Position numbers and translations under genes: made by a program. Below the pieces are notes generated by a model that had not been told where the DNA came from, searched no databases, and saw only the letters and a list, made by a program, of their open reading frames with translations. DNA of 64,000 bases from the NCBI RefSeq assembly GCF_016584665.1, contig NZ_BBJB01000054.1, forward strand, positions 1-64,000, written 5' to 3'. This DNA is from Pseudanabaena sp. lw0831 (GTDB lineage Bacteria > Cyanobacteriota > Cyanobacteriia > Pseudanabaenales > Pseudanabaenaceae). Every line of letters begins with the position of its first letter. The first letter of the stretch is position 1. Below are positions 33,350 to 41,223 of the stretch, piece by piece.

Positions 33350-34579
33350 ATGTCTGTATCTCGAATTCCTACTCGTCAACGTATAGTGAACACAGCGCTA
33401 GAGTTGTTTGCTAGCAAAGGAATTACCGAGACAACTACACGCCAAATCGCTGACTTCGCGCAGGTCAATGAAGTAACTTTATTTCGTCATTTTGGGAATA
33501 AACATGGTTTATTACTAGCCGTATTGCAAGAATGTCTGCAAAAATATTTGGTGTTGGCGCAAGTGGGAGAGTCGCTCATGGTGTCGGATATCTCTAGTCA
33601 GAGTGATTTGCGGAGATTTCTCAAATATTACATTCAAAGTTCATTGCGGGCGCTTGAAAGTGTGCCTGAGTTGGTGCGATCGCTAGTTGGCGAGGCGGGA
33701 CAATATCCCCTTGAAAGCCGACAAGCCTTGGCGCAAGGAATTAATCAAGTTAATCAAACGATCGCAACGGCAATTAATGATGTACTGGTCAATTCGCGAT
33801 TGCAATATTCTTTGCCCCCGATCAAGCTGGCTAACTTATTAAATACTTGTATTTTGGGTTACGCGGTGATCACTTTAACCAGTGATGTGCAGGCAATTTG
33901 GCGCGATCGCGACGAGTTTGTCAGTACGCTTGTCGATATGTTTGTTCAAGAAGTTAACCCGATCGCCCAAGCGCAACCAATTAACGATATCTCTGCGGAG
34001 ACTGTGCGCGAAATCCTTTTGCAAGCAAAAAAATGTGGGGCAAAGGACTATGCGATCGCCTATTTGCTATTTGGGGCAGGGCTGACGGCGCTTGATATTA
34101 CGAGATTGCGCTTAAAAGACTATCAGCACCAAGCTAACCACGGAATTTTACTAACTAGGGATGCTACGGGTAATGAGAGATCCGTACCACTTAATCAAAA
34201 AATTCTTGGTCATCGCTACGGTTCAGCAACGAATAATCCCCTTAGTGCTTACCTCAAGACTCGTAAGCATGAATTAAAGGATCTGAAAAATATTGAGGAT
34301 ATGAAATCTTTGTTTCTCAGTAGCGACGGGAAACCACTGTCCTTAGAAGAGATCGAACAACTTTGGGAGCGTTGGACACAACCCTATCGAAACCTGAGTG
34401 GCTTACCTCTAACAATTGATCAGCCCCGACATACTTGGTGTATCGAAATGTTATCTCGTGGGATTGATGTTGATAGTTTTTGCATCATTAGCGGTATCAG
34501 ACCTAAGGAATTGCAAGCTTATCAAACCCGTCTTAATCAAAAGTTAGCGATTGATAAAGCGATCGCTCTTGACTCTTAA
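33350..34579 (+). CDS. TetR-type HTH fused to tyrosine-recombinase-like domain
   Basis: About 409 aa. The N-terminal 50 residues are a TetR helix-turn-helix (RQRIVNTALELFASKGI, TTTRQIADFAQVNEVTLFRHF), then an all-helical ligand-binding-like region to about 215. The rest resembles a phage integrase catalytic domain: LTALDITRLRL, a beta region, and DQPRHTWCIEMLSRGIDVD with a late Tyr in QAYQTRL. Compared with active recombinases the second Arg/His and Tyr context is degenerate, so DNA binding rather than cleavage is likely. ATGs at 33335 and 33350 are both possible. It is divergent from desC with two palindromes between them. Confidence 0.75.
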   Translation: MSVSRIPTRQRIVNTALELFASKGITETTTRQIADFAQVNEVTLFRHFGNKHGLLLAVLQECLQKYLVLAQVGESLMVSDISSQSDLRRFLKYYIQSSLRALESVPELVRSLVGEAGQYPLESRQALAQGINQVNQTIATAINDVLVNSRLQYSLPPIKLANLLNTCILGYAVITLTSDVQAIWRDRDEFVSTLVDMFVQEVNPIAQAQPINDISAETVREILLQAKKCGAKDYAIAYLLFGAGLTALDITRLRLKDYQHQANHGILLTRDATGNERSVPLNQKILGHRYGSATNNPLSAYLKTRKHELKDLKNIEDMKSLFLSSDGKPLSLEEIEQLWERWTQPYRNLSGLPLTIDQPRHTWCIEMLSRGIDVDSFCIISGIRPKELQAYQTRLNQKLAIDKAIALDS

Positions 34580-34583
34580 TGAT

Positions 34584-34638
34584 AAAAGCAATTTGGGGTT
34601 TGCAGCGCCTACGGCGCTGCAAACCCCAAATTGCTTTT
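34584..34638 (+). terminator. GGCGC-tip stem-loop after TetR-integrase gene
   Basis: Perfect 26-bp arms, 34584-34609 and 34613-34638, loop TAC, starting 4 bp after the stop. Confidence 0.75.
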
Positions 34639-34697
34639 GATGACTTTTTTTGCTATTTCCACCAAGTTGATTAACTTAGTGTATAATTCGGGCGTTT

Positions 34698-34723
34698 AAT
34701 GTACTTAAAAGATTGAGTACATT
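34698..34723. promoter_or_regulatory. Inverted repeat in zipN upstream region
   Basis: AATGTACT at 34698 and AGTACATT ending 34723, spaced 10 bp, close to a TATAAT box at 34682-34687. It may be an operator for the ZipN gene. Confidence 0.4.
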
Positions 34724-34838
34724 ACATCTGTTCTTAGTGCATTAGATACGGAGCATCTTTGAGTTGAGAGGCAAACAGGTTGGCATTATCGGAGTTCAGA
34801 TCGGCATTTCCAATTGAAGTTTTGGGTAGAGAAGCAAA

Positions 34839-37013
34839 GTGAGAGTTCCTCTAGACTGTTACCGTATCCTAGGTTTAACACACCTGTCAGGGCTAGATAA
34901 AGTTCATCAAGCCCATCGCGATCGCCTGCTCTCTATGCCAAGGCGGGAATATTCTGATGCGGCAATCGCCTCTCGGAAGCGCATCATTGATAAAGCTTAT
35001 GAAACTCTGACCGAACGCGATCGCCATAGTGCTGCAACTGAAAGCGACGCATTGGAGACAGATAGCGATCGCCCAGTTTTGACATTGCCGCCTCAAATTG
35101 AAGCTGATGAAAAAGACTTTGCAGGGCTATTACTGATTTTGTATGAACTCGGCGAATCAGAGAAAGTTTTATCCCTTGCTAAACCCTATTACGATCCTGA
35201 AGAAGCCGAGTATCAGTCGGCAAGAATTTCGCCTCACGATCCTGATTTGCTTCTCTCTGTATCGCTTTCCTATCTAGACATTGGTCGTGAATATTGGAAA
35301 CAAGGACAATATGAGTCTGCGGCTTCATCCTTAGAATCGGCTCAAGAAATTTTATTGCGAGAAGGATTATTTCTCAGTATTCGCAGTGAAATCCAAGCCG
35401 ATCTATTTCGCCTCCGTCCCTATCGGATCCTCGAATTGTTGGCATCCCCTGACAACCACACAGAAGCGCATCGCAAAGGTATGTCGCTTTTGCAAGAGAT
35501 GCTGGATGCGCGGCGCGGCATTGACGGCTCTGGTAATGACTATTCCAGCCTCGGTATTGACGACTTCTTGCGATTTATTCAGCAATTACGTAGCTACATG
35601 ACTGCGATCGAGCAGCAAACCTTGTTTGAAGAAGAAGCACGTCGTCCATCTTCAGTAGCAACCTATCTGGCTGTATATGCGTTGATTGCGCGAGGATTTT
35701 CACAACGTCAGCCTGCACTGATCCGTCGCGCAAAAGGGTTACTAGTTAAACTAAGTGCTAAGCAAGATATTTATTTAGAAAAAGCTGTATGTGCTTTGTT
35801 GCTAGGGCAAACAGAAGAAGCAAGTGCTGCGATCGATCAGAGTGGTGAAGACGATCAAATCGCTTTCATTCGTCAAAATTCTGAAGGTGCTCCCGATCTT
35901 TTACCAGGGCTATGTCTCTACAGCGAACGCTGGATGCAAGAAGAGGTGTATCCACATTTCCGCGATCTGATGAGTCAAATCGTATCGCTTAAAGATTATT
36001 TTGCTGATGAGCAGGTGCAAGCATATCTAGAAGAATTACCTAATACTGGTGCAATGTCATCGGAATGGACTTCGCCTGTGGGAGGCGATCGCTTAACGGC
36101 GATATCTTCTCTAGATGAGTCGCCAAATGTAAATCGCGATTTTGATCTGAATCCTGCGAAGAGCGCCGTTGCTGAACCGAAACTATCCACTTACGCCCCT
36201 GAGATACCTAATCGTTTTCAACGTTCCGCAGCGACTCCTGTAATTGAGCGACATGCTGCCCATGTCAATACCAATGTTAGCGGCAATGTAACACGAGATC
36301 TGCCTAGCTCTCGTCGCACCAGTAATGTGCCACCTGCGAGAAATTCGACAAGAGCTGCTAATGAATTTGTCAGGGAGATCAAGCGTCCATCTCAAGTTCA
36401 TACTTCAAGTCACGCATCATTACCCAAACGTAAGTTTAATGTTGGTCGTTTAGCAACTGTGATTGTTTTAGCGATCGCTGTGCTTGCTGGCTCTATTTGG
36501 TTAGTTGTTTGGGCTGTTCGGGCTTTAACTGGTACTCCCCAACCACAGCCTATAACCTTAGAGAAACCAATCACAAATCTAGTCCAAGCACTTAAGGAAA
36601 ATAATGTCGCCCCAGTTGCGCAACCAGGTCCTTTAGATAAAGAAACTGCTACCAAAGTAATCGAGTCATGGCAAGCTACTAAATCAAAAGCTCTTGGCAA
36701 AGGATATGAAGATAATCTTCTAGAAGAAATTTTGATTGATCCAGCTCTGAGTGATTGGAAAGGACGCGCTAAAGAACTCAAGGCGAGTAACTCCTATTTG
36801 CAGTACCAAACAAAATCAAGCGTAGTTGATAGCGTTACGCCTGATGGCGATAGTAAGGCTAAAGTGGTTGCCAAGATTTCTGAGTCGCGCAATTACTTTA
36901 ATAATGGCGAACTTGATCGAGGAGCATCAAAAGATGATGCTAGCTACACGGTTGAGTATGATTTGGTAAAAAAAGACAATCGATGGCTAATTAGGGAAAT
37001 GTTGGTTTTCTAA
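34839..37013 (+). CDS. ftn2: Cell division protein ZipN/Ftn2 (ARC6-like)
   Basis: 724 aa. The N-terminal degenerate J-domain (PLDCYRILGLTHLSGLDKVH), the long helical cytoplasmic part, one membrane segment (about 540-565, IVLAIAVLAGSIWLVVWAV) and a C-terminal ARC6/IMS-like domain ending DNRWLIREMLVF match ZipN/Ftn2. It tethers FtsZ to the membrane and organises the cyanobacterial divisome. The start is GTG. A low-complexity Ser/Asn linker (about 410-530) precedes the membrane helix. The last codons and stop form part of a stem-loop. Confidence 0.9.
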   Translation: MRVPLDCYRILGLTHLSGLDKVHQAHRDRLLSMPRREYSDAAIASRKRIIDKAYETLTERDRHSAATESDALETDSDRPVLTLPPQIEADEKDFAGLLLILYELGESEKVLSLAKPYYDPEEAEYQSARISPHDPDLLLSVSLSYLDIGREYWKQGQYESAASSLESAQEILLREGLFLSIRSEIQADLFRLRPYRILELLASPDNHTEAHRKGMSLLQEMLDARRGIDGSGNDYSSLGIDDFLRFIQQLRSYMTAIEQQTLFEEEARRPSSVATYLAVYALIARGFSQRQPALIRRAKGLLVKLSAKQDIYLEKAVCALLLGQTEEASAAIDQSGEDDQIAFIRQNSEGAPDLLPGLCLYSERWMQEEVYPHFRDLMSQIVSLKDYFADEQVQAYLEELPNTGAMSSEWTSPVGGDRLTAISSLDESPNVNRDFDLNPAKSAVAEPKLSTYAPEIPNRFQRSAATPVIERHAAHVNTNVSGNVTRDLPSSRRTSNVPPARNSTRAANEFVREIKRPSQVHTSSHASLPKRKFNVGRLATVIVLAIAVLAGSIWLVVWAVRALTGTPQPQPITLEKPITNLVQALKENNVAPVAQPGPLDKETATKVIESWQATKSKALGKGYEDNLLEEILIDPALSDWKGRAKELKASNSYLQYQTKSSVVDSVTPDGDSKAKVVAKISESRNYFNNGELDRGASKDDASYTVEYDLVKKDNRWLIREMLVF

Positions 37014-37055
37014 ATTAAAAAGTGGCGCTTTGCGCCACTTTTTAATTTAGAAAAC
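37005..37055 (+). terminator. Gene-end stem-loop after zipN
   Basis: Perfect 24-bp arms, 37005-37028 and 37032-37055, loop TTT, tip GGCGC/GCGCC. The left arm contains the last two codons and the stop of zipN (GTT TTC TAA). Confidence 0.8.
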
Positions 37056-37057
37056 AA

Positions 37058-37198
37058 CTTACGCAGAGCGAAGATCTGCCCTCATCCCCCAGCCCCTTCT
37101 CCCGCAGGAGAAGGGGAGCAACACCATATTATTTTCTTGTTTCCCTCTCCTGCGGGAGAAGGGGCTAGAGGTGAGGGTTTTACAAATTTCTGCGTAAG
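37058..37198. mobile_element. REP/MITE-like nested inverted repeat, 141 bp
   Basis: Outer ends CTTACGCAGA / TCTGCGTAAG (37058-37067 and 37189-37198). Within them a second, GC-rich inverted repeat of the CCCCTTCTCCCGCAGGAG type (about 37079-37176) is found. Similar CCCTCTGGGAG sequence lies inside the GTPase gene at 5673-5717. Confidence 0.75.
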
Positions 37199-37212
37199 GT
37201 GAGTTTATAAAG

Positions 37213-37251
37213 AAAGAAGAGTAGCGGCGCTTTGCGCCGCTACTCTTCTTT
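37213..37251. repeat. GGCGC-tip stem-loop near recA end
   Basis: Perfect 18-bp arms, 37213-37230 and 37234-37251, loop TTT, 6 bp from the recA stop; probable terminator of recA. Confidence 0.75.
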
Positions 37252-37257
37252 TTGGAT

Positions 37258-38397
37258 TTAGAAATCTTCTACTGGTACTTCATCATCTTCAGATTCAATT
37301 TCTTCGGAGACTACCTTTGTTGCTGAAACCTCAACACCTGCGGATAATTTTTCGCGTATTTGCTTTTCGATGTCTTGAGCAAATTCTGGCTTGTCTTCCA
37401 TGTATTTGATCGTGTTATCTCTACCCTGTCCGATGTTGTCGCCTTGGTAGCTATACCAAGCACCCTTGCGGACGATGATGCTCATTTCTTCGGCTAGATC
37501 GACTAAGCAGCCAACTGTAGAGATCCCTTTGCCAAAAATAATGTCAAATTCAGCAATCCGAAAGGGTGGCGCTACTTTATTTTTGGCGACTTTGACCTTA
37601 GCGCGGATGCCATATTCTTCAGTGCCCTTTTTGAGGGTTTGAATGCGGCGAATATCGAGACGTACTGAAGCATAGAATTTCAGGGCGGTTCCGCCTGTGG
37701 TTACTTCAGGGCTGCCATAGGATACGCCGATTTTTTGACGCAACTGATTTAGGAAAATGACGATGCAGTTAGATCTGCCGACATTGGCAGTGATTTTGCG
37801 GAGGGCTTGACTCATTAGTCTTGCTTGCAAGCCAACATGGGATGCGCCCATTTCACCTTCGATTTCAGCGCGGGGGACGAGGGCTGCCACGGAGTCGATC
37901 GCAATGATATCTACTGCCATCGATCGCACGAGGTTATCAACAATTTCCAGTGCCATTTCGCCAGAGTCTGGCTGAGAAATCAGCAAGTTGTTAATATCAA
38001 CGCCAACATTGGCGGCATAGGTCGGGTCGAGGGCATGTTCCGCATCAACGAAAGCGGCAATGCCACCACGCTTCTGGACTTCGGCGATCGCATGAAGTAC
38101 TAGAGTGGTTTTGCCTGAGCTTTCTGGCCCGTACACTTCGATGACTCGACCTTTGGGTAGTCCACCACCTAGGGCAAGATCGAGGGGTAATGCACCGCTA
38201 GGGATGGTCTCAACACGCATATTAGTGGCATCGCCAAGACGCATGATTGCGCCTTTCCCATGATCCTTCTCGATTTTTTGCATGATTGCATCGAGCGCTT
38301 TCTTTTTCTCAGGGCTGATGCTTGTCTTTGCAGCTTGAGCGCTCGGAGCAGTCTTATCAACTTGGCTATTTGCCGTCGCAGAGGAATTTTTCGCCAT
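37258..38397 (-). CDS. recA: Recombinase RecA
   Basis: 379 aa. Walker [10 protein letters not shown] (about 91-99), Walker B-like [12 protein letters not shown], loop 1 and loop 2 with [17 protein letters not shown], and a conserved [20 protein letters not shown]. The acidic C-terminal tail ([10 protein letters not shown]) is typical. The N-terminal 30 residues are a low-complexity Ser/Ala/Lys extension seen in cyanobacterial RecA. A stem-loop follows the stop. Confidence 0.96.
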   Translation of the reverse strand: MAKNSSATANSQVDKTAPSAQAAKTSISPEKKKALDAIMQKIEKDHGKGAIMRLGDATNMRVETIPSGALPLDLALGGGLPKGRVIEVYGPESSGKTTLVLHAIAEVQKRGGIAAFVDAEHALDPTYAANVGVDINNLLISQPDSGEMALEIVDNLVRSMAVDIIAIDSVAALVPRAEIEGEMGASHVGLQARLMSQALRKITANVGRSNCIVIFLNQLRQKIGVSYGSPEVTTGGTALKFYASVRLDIRRIQTLKKGTEEYGIRAKVKVAKNKVAPPFRIAEFDIIFGKGISTVGCLVDLAEEMSIIVRKGAWYSYQGDNIGQGRDNTIKYMEDKPEFAQDIEKQIREKLSAGVEVSATKVVSEEIESEDDEVPVEDF

Positions 38398-38544
38398 TAC
38401 CGTTTGAGGTTTAGTTCGTCTAATAAGTCTGCCTCATTATGACACTAAGCTTCTTAATTTGAGGGATTAAATTTGTGCCGAAATTTAAGTGATTATGTTG
38501 CTGCTACTTGAATTTAGATATTTGTACTAAAAAAAACGCAACAT

Positions 38545-38597
38545 AAAACCCAAAAAAGAGATGTGGCGCTTTGCGCCGCATCTCTTTTTTGGGTTTT
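38545..38597. repeat. GGCGC-tip stem-loop with AAACCCAAA arms
   Basis: Arms 38545-38569 and 38573-38597, one wobble, loop TTT. It is flanked on both sides by AAACGCAACAT direct repeats (38535 and about 38612). It lies in the spacer between recA and the NYN gene. Confidence 0.7.
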
Positions 38598-38681
38598 GAT
38601 TTTATGCTAAAAGAAACGCAACATTTGTTAAAGTCTAGTGTCAGAATTGAAGTAAGTAATTCTATCTAGCGGTCTACCATT

Positions 38682-39227
38682 ATGTCTTCGGAACATCCAC
38701 CAGTTATGTTGGTGGACGGCTATAACGTGATTGGCTTTTGGAAGCACTTGCAGGAGATTCGAGATCTGCAAGGGTTTGACATTGCGCGATCGCATTTAAC
38801 CGAAACGATGGTGAATTTTAGTGCTTATCACGGCTATAAGACGACTTTAGTATTCGATGCCTATGTACAGGCAACTCCCGCCAAAGCCGAAAAAATAACC
38901 AAAAATCTAAGATTATATTTTACCGATCACAACGAAACGGCGGATACTTACATCGAGCGTCAATGTGGCAAGTACCGACGCGATCCGCTACGGCATTTAA
39001 AAAGAATTATTGTGGTAACTTCCGATCGCGCTCAGCAGTTAACCGCAGTTGGCTTTGGAGCGGAGTGGCTATCAGCACCAGCATTAGAACAAGAAGTGGA
39101 AGCAACTATGCGATCGGTTCAAAGTCGTCAAAAGAATCAAAAAGCGAATACGAACAATCTATTGGGAAATCGTATTGATAGTCAGACTAAGGCTCAACTA
39201 GCTAAGTGGCGCAATAGCTTGAATTAA
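38682..39227 (+). CDS. NYN domain protein (YacP/Rae1-like RNase)
   Basis: 181 aa. LVDGYNVIGFWK opens the PIN-like NYN fold, followed by TTLVFDAY, TETADTYIE-type acidic ADTYIER and IIVVTSDRAQQLTAVGFGAEWLSA; these place four acidic residues in the usual metal site. Related Rae1/YacP proteins cut mRNA on ribosomes in Firmicutes; the cyanobacterial role is not known. The C-terminal 40 residues are basic and Asn-rich. Stand-alone gene. Confidence 0.85.
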   Translation: MSSEHPPVMLVDGYNVIGFWKHLQEIRDLQGFDIARSHLTETMVNFSAYHGYKTTLVFDAYVQATPAKAEKITKNLRLYFTDHNETADTYIERQCGKYRRDPLRHLKRIIVVTSDRAQQLTAVGFGAEWLSAPALEQEVEATMRSVQSRQKNQKANTNNLLGNRIDSQTKAQLAKWRNSLN

Positions 39228-39278
39228 GTTTCGCTAAGATAATACCAATCACGCTCTGGTTTCTGTGAGGGCAAATTT

Positions 39279-39989
39279 ATGACTCCGCAATCTTTAACTC
39301 CTGAAGCGATCGCGCCAGAAATTCCTGAAATCGACTATCCCGATAGTGACGGTAATCCCATGTCTGACAATACTGAACAGTATCGCTGGATTGTGATGAT
39401 CAAGGAAAATCTAGAGATTATCTTTGCTAACGATCCCAATGTATTTATTGCAGGAGATTTGCTCTGGTATCCTGTGCGCTATATACCAAAACGCATGGCT
39501 CCTGATGTGATGGTCGTATTTGGAAGACCAAAGGGACGACGAGGGTCATATAAGCAATGGGAAGAAGAGAATATTGCGCCACAGGTTGCCTTTGAGATTT
39601 TGTCACCAAGCAACAAAGATCGGCGCGGATTAGAGTCTTTAGAAGACAAGTTTAATTTCTATGAAGCCTATGGGATTGAGGAATATTATGTTTACGATCC
39701 TGACGATCTAGTGCTGTCGGGATGGCAACGGATTAGGGATAGGTTTGTTTCTATTGAAATAAAACCTGAATGGGTGAGTCCTTTACTTCAGGTGCGTTTT
39801 GAGTGGCGGGATGGACAAGAATTGGTGTTATATCGTCCGAGTGGTCAGCGCTTTTTGAGTTCATTAGAGCTAGAGCAACGAGCTAACTCAGCCGAGCAAC
39901 GAGCTGATTCGGCTGAGCGACGATCTAATCGTCTTGCGGAGAGGTTACGAGTCTTGGGTATCGATCCTGAAAGTGAGGATAAATGCTAA
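39279..39989 (+). CDS. Uma2 family (DUF820) protein with coiled-coil tail
   Basis: 236 aa. Uma2 core (about 15-185): YRWIVMIKENLE, MAPDVMVVFGRPKGRRGSYK with metal-binding Asp, QVAFEILSPSN and EEYYVYDPD. The last about 50 residues are a coiled coil with the repeated unit ANSAEQRADSAERRS, and end in LRVLGIDPES, a common tail of this subgroup. PD-(D/E)XK-like fold; biological function unknown. It shares no operon. Confidence 0.87.
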   Translation: MTPQSLTPEAIAPEIPEIDYPDSDGNPMSDNTEQYRWIVMIKENLEIIFANDPNVFIAGDLLWYPVRYIPKRMAPDVMVVFGRPKGRRGSYKQWEEENIAPQVAFEILSPSNKDRRGLESLEDKFNFYEAYGIEEYYVYDPDDLVLSGWQRIRDRFVSIEIKPEWVSPLLQVRFEWRDGQELVLYRPSGQRFLSSLELEQRANSAEQRADSAERRSNRLAERLRVLGIDPESEDKC

Positions 39990-40006
39990 ACCCTTTTCGC
40001 TCCCAT

Positions 40007-40099
40007 AGATAAATTGTCTTTGCGTTGTGAGGTTTAGGCGATCGCTTTACCATTTGATGATTGGGGGGATTTGCGTAAATGATGGCAGTCATCCTGTGT
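40007..40099 (+). repeat. Direct repeat flanking the Rpn gene, left copy
   Basis: About 93 bp, similar to 41087-41180: both begin AGATAAATTGT, continue with TTGTGAGG and GGCGATCGC, and end in ATGATGGC. The gene at 40123-40986 sits between the copies. Confidence 0.7.
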
Positions 40100-40122
40100 A
40101 TAAAATTCGCTAATATAGGCTG

Positions 40123-40986
40123 ATGCGTACTGACACGATCTTCTTTCAGCTATTTCAGACTTTTGATAGCTTGTTGTTTGAATTGGTGGGATTACCGCCC
40201 GAAACAGCAGCAGGATATCGCGTTACTTCTGTGGAAATCAAGGAAAAAGCCTTTCGCTTTGATGGCATTTTTATTCCAGAATCGTTGGATAAAAATATTT
40301 GGTTTGTGGAAGTACAGTTTCAAAAACGTGCCGAATTTTATTGGGAATTTATCGGTGAGATATTTCTCTATTTGAGTCAGTACAAGCCAGAGCATGATTG
40401 GCAAGCGGTCGCAATTTTTGCGAAACGTAGTATTGAGCCTGAAATACCAAAGCAATTTAGGGTGCTATTTGCTAGTACGCATATTGTGCGAATCTATCTT
40501 GATGAGTTACCAGATCATCAGTCGCTTAATCTAGGGCTTGTGAGGCTAATCGTTGCGCCAAAGAGGGAAACCATAGCTTTAGCGCAAAGGTTAGCCGAGC
40601 GAGTGGGGCAAGCGGATAGAGAAAGGATGATAGAATTTATTGAGACAGTTTTACTGTACAAGTTTCCCCAGATGAGTCGAGAGGAGGTTGAGGCGATGTT
40701 TACGTTAAGTGATCTCAAGAAAACAAGAGTATATCGGGAGGCCCTCCAAGAGGGCAAACTTGAGGGCAAGCTTGAGGGTGAAAAGATTGGGACACAGCTT
40801 GGTCAGGTTTTGGGGATTAGGAAGGTTGCGGTACGACTATTGACGCGAAAGTTTGGTAAGGTGACGCTGAAGACTGTGAAACGGTTGGAGAAGTTGTCGG
40901 CGGAGCAGTTGGAGGAGTTGGCGGAGGCGGTGTTGGATTTTGAGAAGGTGGCGGATTTGGAAGCATGGCTGAAAAGTAAAAAGTAA
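40123..40986 (+). CDS. Rpn family (DUF2887) PD-(D/E)XK nuclease
   Basis: 287 aa. The N-terminal nuclease domain carries Asp47 in FRFDGIF and Glu63-x-Gln65 in WFVEVQFQK, the usual ExQ form of the Rpn/DUF2887 branch. Then comes a helical stretch, and the C-terminal LTRKFGKVTLKTVKRLEKLS region typical of cyanobacterial homologues. Members are linked to recombination-promoting DNA cleavage in E. coli (Rpn) and to transposase-like families; here the role is unknown. The gene is flanked by about 93-bp direct repeats. A short GKLEGKLEG repeat lies near residue 210. Confidence 0.85.
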   Translation: MRTDTIFFQLFQTFDSLLFELVGLPPETAAGYRVTSVEIKEKAFRFDGIFIPESLDKNIWFVEVQFQKRAEFYWEFIGEIFLYLSQYKPEHDWQAVAIFAKRSIEPEIPKQFRVLFASTHIVRIYLDELPDHQSLNLGLVRLIVAPKRETIALAQRLAERVGQADRERMIEFIETVLLYKFPQMSREEVEAMFTLSDLKKTRVYREALQEGKLEGKLEGEKIGTQLGQVLGIRKVAVRLLTRKFGKVTLKTVKRLEKLSAEQLEELAEAVLDFEKVADLEAWLKSKK

Positions 40987-41004
40987 AAAGCCGTCATTGT
41001 GAAG

Positions 41005-41072
41005 GGGTAAAGCATTTGCGCGACAATTTTTAAACTCCTCTCAGAAAGTCTCTGTACGTAAATGCTTTACCC
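41005..41072. repeat. Inverted repeat downstream of Rpn gene
   Basis: GGGTAAAGCATTT at 41005-41017 and AAATGCTTTACCC at 41060-41072, with a 42-bp loop containing GCGCGACAATTT. A similar GCGCGACAAT lies at about 56881. Confidence 0.55.
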
Positions 41073-41086
41073 TCTTGGCTTTGCAC

Positions 41087-41180
41087 AGATAAATTGTCCC
41101 TGTGTTGTGAGGTTTGGGCGATCGCATTACAGTTTAGAGATCGCTTTGATATGGTGTGAATGATGGCGGTAATGCTGCGT
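41087..41180 (+). repeat. Direct repeat flanking the Rpn gene, right copy
   Basis: Second copy of the 40007-40099 sequence. It matches at the ends and in the GGGCGATCGC core and is more diverged in the middle. Confidence 0.7.
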
Positions 41181-41223
41181 CCCTACGGTTTGAATTGATG
41201 GGTTTGTGTAATTGATGTTTTTC

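Noticed and set aside
37014-37257. A second small gene between zipN and recA
   Set aside because: The spacer is made of repeats and stem-loops and has no ORF of coding character.
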